A DNA stretch of 64,000 nt, taken from contig NZ_CM009578.1 in assembly GCF_002993885.1 (NCBI RefSeq), positions 3,060,009 through 3,124,008 of the forward strand. Reading direction: 5' to 3'. The first letter of the stretch is position 1. Every line of letters starts with the position of its first letter. This document shows positions 43,797 through 52,504 of the stretch, piece by piece. Below the pieces are notes generated by a model. The model saw only the letters and a list, made by a program, of their open reading frames with translations. It did not search any database and was not told where the DNA came from. This DNA is from Sphingopyxis lindanitolerans. Lineage in GTDB: Bacteria; Pseudomonadota; Alphaproteobacteria; Sphingomonadales; Sphingomonadaceae. Position numbers and translations under genes: made by a program.

Positions 43797-44669
43797 TCAA
43801 ATGATGCCGAAGGTCCAGCTTTCGGTCATGGCGAGCGCATCGGTCAGCGGGGCGGGCGACCAGGGCGCCGTATCCGAAGCGATTGCGCGGAGCCAGGCGG
43901 CGGTCAGCAGGGCGTCGCTGGCGTGGTCGATGACCGGCCCCGCGACACCGACGGGCGGCGAGCCGAGCGCGGCCAGCGCGGCGTCGAGCGCGCTGCCGTC
44001 GCGGATCTTGCTGCGCCCCGGCGCCATCCCCGCCGCGCGCGCGGCGAGGCTGGTATAGATTTCGACGAGCAGCGGGCCGCTGGGTGGCATCGGATCGAGC
44101 GGCCAGAGGGAGATGCGGCCGTGCAGCCGGTGGAGGAGGCGCATCCCCGCCAGGCTGGCCTTGCCGACCTGCGCCGCGCCGACGAGGTTGAAATTGCTGA
44201 CGCTCGCCGCCTGCTTCGTGGCGCGCTGATGCTGTTCGACGACGCGCAGCCGCCCGGCGCCGGGTGCGTAGAGATCGCCGACATCGCCCCGACCGTGGCG
44301 GAAATGACGGCGCGCTTCGGGATGCGCGACGAAGCCGCCGACCTCATAATGCGGGTCGTCGGCCGTGAGCGCCTCGACCAGCCCCCACAGCGCGGGAAGG
44401 TCGGTGGGACTGTCGGCCCATTCGGGGAAATAGGCGCCGCGATCGGCAAAGGCGAAGGCGGCCGAGAAATCGAAGCCGATCAGCATGTCGGCGCGCGCGG
44501 CCGCCGCCGCTTCGAGCCAGGCCAGGATTTCACCGCGCGACCAGACATGCCCCGGCCGCACCAGCGCGGGCGCCGCGCCGCCGCTGGCGACCGCGAGCGC
44601 GATGCCGCGCTGGCGAAGGCCGCGCGCGCCCGACCAGTCGAGCGCGGCGAAATGGGTGAAACGGCGCAT
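43797..44669 (-). CDS. Conserved hypothetical protein, possible DUF429-like
   Basis: A 290-aa protein with no signal peptide or membrane helices. The N-terminal strand FAALDWSGARG and later MLIGFDFSAAFAF look like an RNase H-like fold with acidic residues, as in DUF429 proteins, but that is only a suggestion. It is divergent from the Nfu-like gene. No function can be assigned. Confidence 0.7.
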   Translation of the reverse strand: MRRFTHFAALDWSGARGLRQRGIALAVASGGAAPALVRPGHVWSRGEILAWLEAAAAARADMLIGFDFSAAFAFADRGAYFPEWADSPTDLPALWGLVEALTADDPHYEVGGFVAHPEARRHFRHGRGDVGDLYAPGAGRLRVVEQHQRATKQAASVSNFNLVGAAQVGKASLAGMRLLHRLHGRISLWPLDPMPPSGPLLVEIYTSLAARAAGMAPGRSKIRDGSALDAALAALGSPPVGVAGPVIDHASDALLTAAWLRAIASDTAPWSPAPLTDALAMTESWTFGII

Positions 44670-44723
44670 CGGAGGGCTTTAGCCCATGTCTGCCATCTTG
44701 CACAAAGGCACGCGGCGTCCCAC

Positions 44724-45311
44724 ATGCGCCTGATGCTGATCGAAACCGAATCGACGCCCAATCCCGCGACGCTCAAATTCCTGCCCGGCCGGGCGGTGAT
44801 GGAGGCGGGAACCCGTGACTTCACCAGTCCAGAGGAGGCCGAGGCCTCGCCGCTCGCGACCGCGCTGTTTGCCCTGGGCGACGTCACCGGCGTCTTCTTC
44901 GGCCGCGACTTCGTGTCGGTGACGATCGCGCCGGGCGCCGAATGGAGCGATGCGAAGCCCGATGTCCTCGGCATCGTGATGGATCATTTCCTGGCCGACA
45001 TGCCGCTCTTCCACCCCGCGAGCGCCGGGGGCATTTCGGTTCCGGGCGAGGATGAGGGCGGCTTTGCCGACGATCCCGCCGACGCCGACATCATCGAACA
45101 GATCAGGGGACTCATCGAAACGCGCGTCCGCCCCGCGGTCGCCAATGATGGCGGCGACATCCTCTATCGCGGCTTCGACAAGGGCAATGTCTATCTCAAG
45201 ATGCAGGGCGCCTGCTCGGGCTGCCCGTCGTCGACCGCGACGCTCAAAAATGGGATCGAATCGCTCTTGAAACATTATGTTCCCGAGGTAACGGCAGTCC
45301 ACGCCGTCTGA
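44724..45311 (+). CDS. NfuA/Nfu1-type iron-sulfur cluster carrier
   Basis: A 195-aa Fe-S carrier that passes clusters to apo-proteins. The N-terminal Nfu domain (ETESTPNPATLKFLPG) is followed by the NifU C-terminal domain with the cluster-binding CxxC in GACSGCPSST. The ATG at 44724 has AAAGG rather far upstream; an in-frame ATG at 44733 (MLIETES) is a real alternative. The frame remains open far upstream but lacks homology there. The nitroreductase gene follows 28 nt later. Confidence 0.93.
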   Translation: MRLMLIETESTPNPATLKFLPGRAVMEAGTRDFTSPEEAEASPLATALFALGDVTGVFFGRDFVSVTIAPGAEWSDAKPDVLGIVMDHFLADMPLFHPASAGGISVPGEDEGGFADDPADADIIEQIRGLIETRVRPAVANDGGDILYRGFDKGNVYLKMQGACSGCPSSTATLKNGIESLLKHYVPEVTAVHAV

Positions 45312-45339
45312 TCCAGACTTTCAGCCAGGAGATACCCCG

Positions 45340-45933
45340 ATGAGCGAGCCGCTTTCCGATAGCGCTCTCGATCAGTTGTTCCGCGCCGCGCGCACCTATA
45401 ACGGCTATACCGACCGGCCGGTGTCGGAGAATCAGCTGCGCGCGATCTGGGACCTGGTGAAATATGGCCCGACGAGCGCGAACAGCCTGCCGGCGCGGAT
45501 CGTCTGGTGCGTGTCGGACGATGCGAAAGCCAAGCTCGCGGCCTTCGCGCTTCCCGCCAACGCCGAAAAAATCTTGCAGGCGCCGGTCACCGCGATCATC
45601 GCGATGGACCATGAATTCTATGAACATCTGCCCGAATTTTTCCCGCACACCGACGCGCGCAGCTGGTTCGTCGGCAACGAGGCGCTGGCGCAGACGACCG
45701 CGTTCCGCAATTCGAGCCTGCAGGGCGCCTATTTCCTCATGGCGGCGCGCGCGCTCGGACTCGACACCGGGCCGATGTCGGGTTTCGACAACGCCGCGGT
45801 CGATGCCGCCTTTTTCGCCGATACGCCTCAGGTGAAGAGCAATTTCATCTCGACGCTCGGCTATGGCGATGCCGCGACCATTTTCGAGCGCAGCCCGCGC
45901 CCCGATTTCGAGCGTTTCAACCGCATTGCCTGA
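45340..45933 (+). CDS. RutE-like nitroreductase family protein (malonic semialdehyde reductase type)
   Basis: A 197-aa FMN nitroreductase-fold enzyme. LVKYGPTSANSLPARIVW is the hallmark of the RutE/HadB group, and GLDTGPMSGFDNAAVD forms the FMN site. RutE reduces malonic semialdehyde, but no other rut gene is near, so a general quinone or enone reductase role is equally possible. It overlaps tsaB by 8 nt. Confidence 0.88.
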   Translation: MSEPLSDSALDQLFRAARTYNGYTDRPVSENQLRAIWDLVKYGPTSANSLPARIVWCVSDDAKAKLAAFALPANAEKILQAPVTAIIAMDHEFYEHLPEFFPHTDARSWFVGNEALAQTTAFRNSSLQGAYFLMAARALGLDTGPMSGFDNAAVDAAFFADTPQVKSNFISTLGYGDAATIFERSPRPDFERFNRIA

Positions 45934-46552
45934 GGAGCGAACGCTCGTCATCGATTGTGCCAGCGAGGCCTGTTCGGCCGCGCTGGTCGAGGGCAGGCGC
46001 ATCGTCGATTTCCGGCACGAGGTGATCGGCCGCGGCCATGTCGAACGGCTCGTCCCGCTGATCGCCGAACTGGCCGATAGCGGCCGCGCGGCGTCGATCG
46101 CGGTCGGTTGCGGCCCCGGCAGCTTCGCCGGGGTGCGGATCGGCGTCGCGGCGGCGCGCGCGCTGGCGCTCGGCTGGGGCGTGCCGGTGCAGGGCTTTTC
46201 GACTCTCGCGCTCGTCGCCGCTGGCGCGGCTTCGGCGATCGCCGAAGCGCGCGGCGCGCTGATCGTGATGGAGGGCGGGCACGGGCAATGGTTTGTTCAG
46301 CCCTTTGCCGCCGACCTGACCCCGCGCGCCGACCTCCGCTCACTGCTTCCCGACGAAGCGATTCGGGCCGCGGACGAGCTGGTGATCGGCAGCCGCGCCG
46401 AGGCGTTCGTGACACGCCGCGGAACCGGCCGCGCCCTGGCCGTCCTGCCCGACGCCCGCGCCTTCCCGAGCCTGCCGGCGCCCGCACTTTTCACGAACCC
46501 CAGCCCGATCTATGGCCGCGCGCCCGATGCCAAGCCGATGGCGGCGGCATGA
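45926..46552 (+). CDS. tsaB: tRNA threonylcarbamoyladenosine biosynthesis protein TsaB
   Basis: A 208-aa ASKHA-fold partner of TsaD in t6A37 tRNA modification. It has the N-terminal strand LVIDCASEACSAALVEG and the family motif GCGPGSFAGVRIGVAAARAL. No ATG suits the N-terminus. The best start is TTG at 45926, overlapping the previous stop, which would imply translational coupling; this start is uncertain. rimI follows with an ATGA overlap, the usual bacterial arrangement. Confidence 0.92.
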   Translation: MPEERTLVIDCASEACSAALVEGRRIVDFRHEVIGRGHVERLVPLIAELADSGRAASIAVGCGPGSFAGVRIGVAAARALALGWGVPVQGFSTLALVAAGAASAIAEARGALIVMEGGHGQWFVQPFAADLTPRADLRSLLPDEAIRAADELVIGSRAEAFVTRRGTGRALAVLPDARAFPSLPAPALFTNPSPIYGRAPDAKPMAAA

Positions 46553-47010
46553 AGGGGCCAGTGCGCCTCGCCACCGCGCGGGTCGGCGACCTGTCGGCGG
46601 CGATGCGCGTGATGGAGGCGGCTTTCGACCCCGCCTATGGCGAAGCGTGGAGCACGGCGCAGCTCCTGACCCTGTTCGCGCTTCCCTCGGCGCGCATCTG
46701 CCTCGCCTGGGACGGCGACGCGATGTGCGGCTTTTCGGCGGCGCGCATGGCCGGCCCCGAAAGCGAACTGCTTCTCCTTGCCGTCGATCCCGTGTGGCGG
46801 GGTCGCGGGGTCGGTCGGAGGCTGATCGACGACTGGCTGGCCTGGGCGAAGGCCGAAGGCGCCGAGGAGTATTTCCTCGAAATGCGCGCCGACAATGACG
46901 CCGTTCATCTTTACGAGCGAGCGGGCTTTTCGGAATGCGGGCGCCGCCCTGCTTATTATCGCGGCGGCGACGGGGTGGTCCGCGATGCGATAACCATGCG
47001 CCGTCGTTAG
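46549..47010 (+). CDS. rimI: Ribosomal protein S18-alanine N-acetyltransferase
   Basis: A 153-aa GNAT-fold enzyme that acetylates the N-terminus of ribosomal protein S18. The acetyl-CoA loop is VDPVWRGRGVGRRLI, followed by LEMRADNDAVHLYERAGF, typical of RimI. The start overlaps the tsaB stop (ATGA). The open frame upstream lies inside tsaB and is not coding. Confidence 0.93.
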   Translation: MKGPVRLATARVGDLSAAMRVMEAAFDPAYGEAWSTAQLLTLFALPSARICLAWDGDAMCGFSAARMAGPESELLLLAVDPVWRGRGVGRRLIDDWLAWAKAEGAEEYFLEMRADNDAVHLYERAGFSECGRRPAYYRGGDGVVRDAITMRRR

Positions 47011-47136
47011 GATTTCCGCGCGAAATCGGTGATTGCGAAATTACATCCAGAATGGCATGAATCACGCTCGGATACTATTGTCGCACTATAATTCGCCCGT
47101 TCTTCTGGGAAGCTCGCAGAAAAGGAAAATCCTCCC

Positions 47137-47568
47137 ATGTCGGATCAAGCCGATACCAATGAAATGCTCGTGACGCTGACCGCCGATATTGTTGCGGCGC
47201 ATGTCAGCAACAACAGCGTCGCCATTTCGGATCTCGCCATTTTGATCAACAATGTGCATGCGGCGCTGTCGAACCTGGGCGACAAGCCGGTGGTCGAGGA
47301 AAAGCTGGTGCCCGCGGTGTCGATCCGTGCGTCGGTGAAGCCCGACTACATCACCTGCCTCGAGGACGGCAAGAAGCTCAAGATGCTGCGCCGCCACCTG
47401 ATGACGCATTATGGCATGACCCCCGACGATTATCGCGCCAAATGGGGCCTGCCCGCCGACTATCCGATGGTGGCGCCCAACTATGCCGAAAAGCGCCGCG
47501 CGCTCGCCAAGGAAATCGGCCTCGGCACCAAGGGCCGCGGCGGCGGGCGCAAGCGCACCAAGGCCTGA
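47137..47568 (+). CDS. MucR/Ros family zinc-finger transcriptional regulator
   Basis: A 143-aa alphaproteobacterial global regulator. The finger region is YITCLEDGKKLKMLRRHLMT followed by HYGMTPDDYRAKWGLP. The first zinc position has Cys but the second is Asp (CLED), a known variant among Ros/MucR homologs. The C-terminus is basic. AGGAAAA precedes the ATG, and TATAAT at 47087-47092 is a possible -10 box. It is followed by a hairpin terminator. Confidence 0.94.
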   Translation: MSDQADTNEMLVTLTADIVAAHVSNNSVAISDLAILINNVHAALSNLGDKPVVEEKLVPAVSIRASVKPDYITCLEDGKKLKMLRRHLMTHYGMTPDDYRAKWGLPADYPMVAPNYAEKRRALAKEIGLGTKGRGGGRKRTKA

Positions 47569-47582
47569 AGTCTTAGGAAAAT

Positions 47583-47615
47583 GCGGCGCCGGACGCGCGA
47601 GCGGGCCGGTGCCGC
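47583..47615 (+). terminator. Terminator-like hairpin after mucR
   Basis: Arms GCGGCGCCGG (47583-47592) and CCGGTGCCGC (47606-47615) form a ten-pair stem with one G-T pair, 15 nt after the mucR stop. Only a weak T-rich tail follows. Confidence 0.5.
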
Positions 47616-47692
47616 CCTTGTTCTATCGGCGGGGCATGCCTATACAGTTCGGAACCCTGAATATCCGACTGCATTGTGCAGGAAAGGCCTGT

Positions 47693-48115
47693 ATGTCCGG
47701 TACCATCGACCTTGAAGCATTGTGCCACGAAAAGGGGCTGCGGATCACCGAGCAGCGCCGAATCATCGCCCGCGTCATCTCCGATTCCGAAGATCATCCC
47801 GATGTCGAAACGCTGTACGAACGTGCATCGAAGGTCGATAGCGGCATTTCGATCGCCACCGTATACCGTACCGTCCGCCTGTTCGAAGAGGCGGGGATTC
47901 TCGATCGTCACGACTTCGGCGACGGCCGTTCGCGCTATGAAGCCGCGCCCGAGGCACACCACGACCATCTGATCGACGTCGAGACGGGAAGGGTGATCGA
48001 ATTCGTCGATCCCGAACTCGAGGCATTGCAAAAAGTCATCGCCGAACGGCTGGGCTTCCGCCTCGTCGATCATCGCATGGAGCTTTATGGCGTCCGGCTC
48101 GACCGCAAGGATTGA
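47693..48115 (+). CDS. Fur family metal-responsive regulator
   Basis: A 140-aa Fur-fold repressor. Its winged HTH is GLRITEQRRIIARVISDSED followed by SIATVYRTVRLFEEAGI. The dimer/metal segment is EAHHDHLIDVETGRVIEF. It lacks the CxxC structural zinc motifs, as do many alphaproteobacterial Fur/Mur proteins. AGGAAAGG lies 5 nt before the ATG at 47693. It overlaps plsC by 29 nt. Whether it senses iron or manganese cannot be told. Confidence 0.92.
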   Translation: MSGTIDLEALCHEKGLRITEQRRIIARVISDSEDHPDVETLYERASKVDSGISIATVYRTVRLFEEAGILDRHDFGDGRSRYEAAPEAHHDHLIDVETGRVIEFVDPELEALQKVIAERLGFRLVDHRMELYGVRLDRKD

Positions 48116-48968
48116 TGCCGCCGCGGCGCGCGCCGCGATCGCGGCGGGGCGGCCGGCCCCGATCTCGCTGCGAGGAAAAGCGCGAATCCTGTGGCGCGTG
48201 TTGCTGCTGCTGCTCGCGCTCCTCATACTGGTGCCGCTCCATTATCTCTATCGGATCGTCAGCTATGGATCGCCCTTTCCCAGGCTGTTCCTGTTTCTGG
48301 CCGCGCGCATCGTCGGGGCGCGGGTGGTCCGGCGCGGCACGTCGCTGCGCCGCGACGTTTTCTTCATTTCGAACCATGTGAACTGGGTCGATATATTGTC
48401 GCTCGCGGGCGCGAGCGGCACCGCCTTCGTCGCCAAGGCCGAATTGGGCAAAGTGCCGGTGATCGGCTGGCTTTGCCGCCTCAACCGCACGGTGTTCGTC
48501 AGCCGCGAGGACCGCGGCGGCGTCGCCGACCAGATCAACCTGCTGCGCGAGGCGCTCGCCGATAATTGGTCGGTGACGGTCTTTCCCGAGGGCACGACGA
48601 CCGACGGCCAGTCGCTGCTGCCGTTCAAGACCTCGATGATGCAGGTGCTCGACCCGCCGCCGCCCGCGGTGCTTGTCCAGCCGGTGCTGCTCGATTATGG
48701 TCCGATCGCCGAATGGATCGGCTGGATCGGCGACGAGACGGGAATCGACAATGCCAAGCGCATCCTCGCGCGCCCCGGCAGCTTCCGCCTCGACATCCAC
48801 TTCCTCGACCCTTTCCACCCGCGCGACTTTCCGGGGCGCAAGGCGATCACCGCCGAGGCGCGGCGGCGGATCGAGGCAGCGCTGGTCGCGTCGCTCGGCA
48901 AGCCGCTGCGGCCCTTTCCGCATATCGTCGCGCCGGTGCGCTACGAACCCGAACAGCCCGCCGCATGA
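48087..48968 (+). CDS. plsC: 1-acyl-sn-glycerol-3-phosphate acyltransferase (PlsC family)
   Basis: A 293-aa membrane acyltransferase for phosphatidic acid synthesis. One hydrophobic helix lies near residues 34-54 ([20 protein letters not shown]). The catalytic HX4D is in NHVNWVD, and the glycerophosphate-binding motif is [10 protein letters not shown]. Its start lies inside the fur-family gene, and the next gene, miaB, follows 49 nt later; this order is common in alphaproteobacteria. Confidence 0.92.
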   Translation: MASGSTARIDAAAARAAIAAGRPAPISLRGKARILWRVLLLLLALLILVPLHYLYRIVSYGSPFPRLFLFLAARIVGARVVRRGTSLRRDVFFISNHVNWVDILSLAGASGTAFVAKAELGKVPVIGWLCRLNRTVFVSREDRGGVADQINLLREALADNWSVTVFPEGTTTDGQSLLPFKTSMMQVLDPPPPAVLVQPVLLDYGPIAEWIGWIGDETGIDNAKRILARPGSFRLDIHFLDPFHPRDFPGRKAITAEARRRIEAALVASLGKPLRPFPHIVAPVRYEPEQPAA

Positions 48969-49017
48969 CGGGGCGAATCCCCTTCATTTCCGCGCGTCAT
49001 TCCTCTATCGGGACCGT

Positions 49018-50358
49018 ATGACCGCACCCCCGACGCCCAAGACCTTTCACGTCAAATCCTTCGGCTGCCAGATGAACGTCTATGACGGCGAGCGCATGGC
49101 GGAGATGCTCGGCGCCGAAGGCTATGTGCCCGCCGCCGAGGGCGCCGACGCCGATCTCGTCGTGCTCAACACCTGTCACATCCGCGAAAAAGCGGCGGAA
49201 AAAGTCTATTCGGACATCGGCCGGCTGAAGCGCGCGGACGGCAGCACCCCGACGATCGCCGTCGCCGGCTGCGTCGCGCAGGCCGAGGGCGCCGAGATCG
49301 CGCGCCGAGCGCCGAGCGTCGATGTCGTCGTCGGTCCGCAGGCCTATCACCGCCTGCCCGACCTGATCGCCCGCGCCGCGCGCGGCGAAAAGGCCGTCGA
49401 CCTCGACATGCCGCTCGACAGCAAGTTCGGCGCGCTCCCGGCGCGCGCGGGCGGCCAGCGTCCGACCGCCTTTCTGACCGTGCAGGAAGGCTGCGACAAA
49501 TTCTGCACCTATTGCGTCGTCCCCTATACGCGCGGGGCGGAGATCAGCCGCCCCTTCGCCGACCTGATCGCCGAGGCGCGCGCGCTCGTCGCGGGCGGCG
49601 CGCGCGAGATCACCCTGCTCGGCCAGAACGTCAACGCCTGGGACGGCGAGGATGAGCGCGGCCGCGTGATCGGCCTCGACGGACTGATCCGCGAACTCGC
49701 GAAAGAGGACGGGCTCGAACGCATCCGTTACACGACCAGCCACCCGAACGACATGACCGACGGGCTGATCGCCGCGCATGGCGAGGTCGACAAGCTGATG
49801 CCCTTCCTCCACCTGCCGGTGCAGTCGGGCAGCGACCGCATCCTTGCCGCGATGAACCGCAGCCACAGCGTCGAAAGCTATCTCAAGGTCATCGCGCGCG
49901 CCCGCGCGGCGCGTCCCGACATTGCGGTCTCGGGCGACTTCATCGTCGGTTTCCCCGGCGAGAGCGAGGCGGATTTCCAGGCGACGCTCGATATCGTCCG
50001 CAGCGTTGATTATGCGATGGCGTACAGTTTCAAATATTCGCGCCGCCCCGGCACCCCCGCGGCGACAATGGACGGGCAAGTCGACGAAGCGGTGATGCAC
50101 GACCGGCTGCACCGCCTCCAGGCCCTGCTCAACGCGCAGCAACAGGCGTTCAACGAACGTGCCGTCGGCCAGACGACGCGCCTGCTTCTCGAACGCAAGG
50201 GCAAGCTGGGCGGCCAGCTCATCGGCAAGTCGCCCTGGCTTCAGTCGGTCCATGTCATCGCGCCGGGCCTCGCGATCGGCGACATGGTCGATGTGCGGAT
50301 CACCTCGGCCGGCCCGAACAGCCTTGGGGCCGAAGCGCTGATGGAAGCGGCCGCCTAG
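49018..50358 (+). CDS. miaB: tRNA-2-methylthio-N6-isopentenyladenosine synthase
   Basis: A 446-aa radical-SAM methylthiotransferase making ms2i6A37 in tRNA. The N-terminal cluster cysteines are in [21 protein letters not shown] and AGCVAQ. The radical-SAM triad is CDKFCTYC, and a C-terminal TRAM domain follows. The ATG at 49018 starts the family homology; the frame is open much further upstream inside plsC. Full length for the family. Confidence 0.96.
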   Translation: MTAPPTPKTFHVKSFGCQMNVYDGERMAEMLGAEGYVPAAEGADADLVVLNTCHIREKAAEKVYSDIGRLKRADGSTPTIAVAGCVAQAEGAEIARRAPSVDVVVGPQAYHRLPDLIARAARGEKAVDLDMPLDSKFGALPARAGGQRPTAFLTVQEGCDKFCTYCVVPYTRGAEISRPFADLIAEARALVAGGAREITLLGQNVNAWDGEDERGRVIGLDGLIRELAKEDGLERIRYTTSHPNDMTDGLIAAHGEVDKLMPFLHLPVQSGSDRILAAMNRSHSVESYLKVIARARAARPDIAVSGDFIVGFPGESEADFQATLDIVRSVDYAMAYSFKYSRRPGTPAATMDGQVDEAVMHDRLHRLQALLNAQQQAFNERAVGQTTRLLLERKGKLGGQLIGKSPWLQSVHVIAPGLAIGDMVDVRITSAGPNSLGAEALMEAAA

Positions 50359-50375
50359 TGGCCTGGGGTTTGCGT

Positions 50376-50454
50376 GTTTCCGCAAAGGCGGGAACCCATC
50401 GTCGGTCGTCGGACTTTCAACCCATCGGAGATGGACTCCCGCCTTCGCGGGAGT
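50376..50454. repeat. Pair of inverted REP hairpins between miaB and phoH
   Basis: Two hairpins face each other. The first has arms GTTTCCGC/GCGGGAAC with loop AAAG (50376-50395). The second has perfect arms ACTCCCGC/GCGGGAGT with loop CTTC (50435-50454). The core CCCGC-CTTC-GCGGG recurs at 55627-55642. The opposed pairing looks like a REPIN-type element. Confidence 0.7.
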
Positions 50455-50490
50455 ACACAGTCATGTATCGAAGCTAGGAGCCCTGCCCAC

Positions 50491-51498
50491 GTGTCCAAAC
50501 GCCCGCTGACCGCCGCCGCACCCGCCACACCCGGCGACCGCGTCCGATTGACGGTGGAATATGAGCGAACGCAGCTATTGGGCATCCTCTTCGGCGAGTT
50601 CGACCGCAACCTCGTCGCGATCGAGAATCGCCTTGGCGTCTATATTTCGGCGCGCGGCAACCGCGTGCAGATCGAGGGCGAGGCCGAGGCGGCGGCGCGC
50701 GCGCGCGATGTGCTCACCGAACTTTATAACCGGATCGAACAGGGGCAGGAGGTCGACGCGGGGCTCGTCGACGGGGTGATCGCGATGTCGGCGCAGCCGA
50801 CGCTTGCGGGCATCATCCGCCACGATGCGAGCGAAGCGCCGCCGATCATGATCCGTACGCGCAAGAAGACGATCGTCCCGCGCGCGCCGTCGCAGGTTCC
50901 CTATATGCAGGCGCTCGCGCGCGACGAGGTGATCTTCGCGCTCGGTCCGGCGGGCACCGGCAAGACCTATCTCGCGGTCGCGCAGGCGGTCGCGCAGCTC
51001 ATCACCGGCAGCGTCCAGCGTCTGATCCTCTCGCGCCCGGCGGTCGAGGCGGGTGAGAAATTGGGCTTCCTGCCGGGCGACATGAAGGAAAAGGTCGATC
51101 CCTATCTGCGGCCGCTCTACGACGCCTTGCACGACTGCTTGCCCGCCGAGCAGGTCGAACGCCGCATCGCGTCGGGCGAGATCGAGATCGCGCCCCTGGC
51201 CTTCATGCGCGGGCGGACGCTCGCCGACGCTTTCATCATCCTCGACGAGGCGCAGAATACGACGATCCCGCAGATGAAGATGTTCCTGACCCGCTTCGGC
51301 ATGAACAGCCGCATGGTGATCTGCGGCGACCCCAAGCAGGTCGATCTGCCGGTGCCAACCAGCTCGGGCCTTGCTGACGCGGTCGCGCGGCTCGAAGGGC
51401 TGGAGGGGATCAATGTCAGCCGCTTCACCAGCGCCGACGTCGTCCGCCACCCGATCGTCGGGCGGATCGTCGAGGCCTATGAGGGGCCGGGATCCTAG
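50491..51498 (+). CDS. phoH: PhoH-like ATPase (YbeZ type)
   Basis: A 335-aa P-loop ATPase linked to RNA metabolism. An N-terminal KH-like region is followed by Walker A (ALGPAGTGKTYLAVAQA) and Walker B (FIILDEAQNTT) motifs. The start is GTG at 50491 with AGGAG 10 nt upstream; the open frame before it runs into the REP pair. PhoH/YbeZ normally sits next to ybeY, but here ybeY is 4.3 kb away. Confidence 0.94.
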   Translation: MSKRPLTAAAPATPGDRVRLTVEYERTQLLGILFGEFDRNLVAIENRLGVYISARGNRVQIEGEAEAAARARDVLTELYNRIEQGQEVDAGLVDGVIAMSAQPTLAGIIRHDASEAPPIMIRTRKKTIVPRAPSQVPYMQALARDEVIFALGPAGTGKTYLAVAQAVAQLITGSVQRLILSRPAVEAGEKLGFLPGDMKEKVDPYLRPLYDALHDCLPAEQVERRIASGEIEIAPLAFMRGRTLADAFIILDEAQNTTIPQMKMFLTRFGMNSRMVICGDPKQVDLPVPTSSGLADAVARLEGLEGINVSRFTSADVVRHPIVGRIVEAYEGPGS

Positions 51499-51529
51499 GG
51501 CGTCGGCCTCCCCGGAACGGGGCGGATGA

Positions 51530-51907
51530 CTATTTCCGCGCCGCGTCGACGCTCCAGATGCCCGCGCCGCGCGTCGCGATGAACAGGAAGAGGAAGCAAT
51601 AGAGCGCGATCGCCTCGCCGCCGTTGACGATCGGGAACAGGCTCTTGCTGCCATGCACCATCCAGTAACCGACCGCCGCCATGCCGCTGGCGACGAAGGC
51701 CGCGGGGCGGGTGAACAGGCCGATGACGATCAAGCCGCCCGCGACCAGTTCGATCACCCCCGCCGCCTGTAGCATCGGATTGAGCGGGGCCGGGAAATCG
51801 ACCGGGAAGTTGAAGAATTTCTGCACCCCATGCGAAAGGAACAGCAGCCCCGCGACGATGCGGAGCAACGCATAGGCCTGTTCGCCAAATCCATCGAGAA
51901 ACTTCAT
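51530..51907 (-). CDS. DoxX family membrane protein
   Basis: A 125-aa protein with four predicted membrane helices and the DoxX pattern (LRIVAGLLFLSHGVQKFFNF, VIELVAGGLIVIGLFTRPAA). AGGAGG lies 9 nt before the ATG at 51907; another ATG at 51913 is too close to it. It is divergent from the AhpD-like/ECF41 pair. DoxX proteins are found in redox and envelope-stress settings. Confidence 0.9.
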   Translation of the reverse strand: MKFLDGFGEQAYALLRIVAGLLFLSHGVQKFFNFPVDFPAPLNPMLQAAGVIELVAGGLIVIGLFTRPAAFVASGMAAVGYWMVHGSKSLFPIVNGGEAIALYCFLFLFIATRGAGIWSVDAARK

Positions 51908-51985
51908 GATCATTCCCCTCCTGTCGCGATCGACGGGGCGAGGCTATCGGATTTTTTACGAAACGCGAAATTTTTTCACGCCCCA

Positions 51986-52012
51986 TGTCACACCCGCCGC
52001 CGTCCGCTCGTC
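51986..52012 (+). promoter_or_regulatory. ECF41-type promoter
   Basis: TGTCACA (51986-51992), a 16-nt spacer, then CGTC (52009-52012) exactly match the published ECF41 consensus TGTCACA-N16-CGTC. It lies 34 nt upstream of the AhpD-like start, whose downstream partner is an ECF41 sigma factor. This indicates direct autoregulation of the operon. Confidence 0.85.
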
Positions 52013-52045
52013 ATGTCTGCATAGCCCAAGCCAAGGAGACACGAC

Positions 52046-52504
52046 ATGACCAAGGTAACCGACCCCTTCGCCGCCTCGCCGCAGCTCATGAAGCAGTGGA
52101 TGGCGGTCAGCATGGCGGCCGAGAAGAGCCTCGAAAAGAGTTTGATCGAGCTGGTGAAGATCCGCTCGTCGATCCTCAACGGCTGCGCCAACTGCATCAA
52201 TATGCACAGCATCGATGCGCGCGCGGCAGGCGAGACCGAACAGCGCCTCTATCTGCTCGCCGCCTGGCATGAAGCGCCGGTCTACACGCCCCGCGAACGC
52301 GCTGCGCTGGCCTGGACCGACGCCTTGACCCGCGTGTCGCAAGGGCACACACAAAGGCAAGCACGCGAAGCGCTCGACGCGCATTTCACCGCGGAGGAGC
52401 AGATGAACCTGACCGTGATGATCAATGTCATCAACGGCTGGAACCGCATCGCGATCGGCTTCGACCTCTGGTACGAGGGCGGCGCACCGGCGAAGGCGGC
52501 CTGA
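52046..52504 (+). CDS. AhpD-like carboxymuconolactone decarboxylase family protein
   Basis: A 152-aa helical protein with the CxxCxxxH redox motif (NGCANCINMHSIDARAAGE) typical of AhpD-like alkylhydroperoxidases. AAGGAG lies 10 nt before the ATG. The stop overlaps the ECF41 start (TGATG). This gene is the usual conserved target and neighbour of ECF41 sigma factors, so a role in oxidative or electrophile stress is likely. Confidence 0.92.
   Translation: MTKVTDPFAASPQLMKQWMAVSMAAEKSLEKSLIELVKIRSSILNGCANCINMHSIDARAAGETEQRLYLLAAWHEAPVYTPRERAALAWTDALTRVSQGHTQRQAREALDAHFTAEEQMNLTVMINVINGWNRIAIGFDLWYEGGAPAKAA

Noticed and set aside
47087..47092. TATAAT before mucR as a sigma-70 promoter
   Set aside because: No convincing -35 box at the right distance, so not listed as a promoter.
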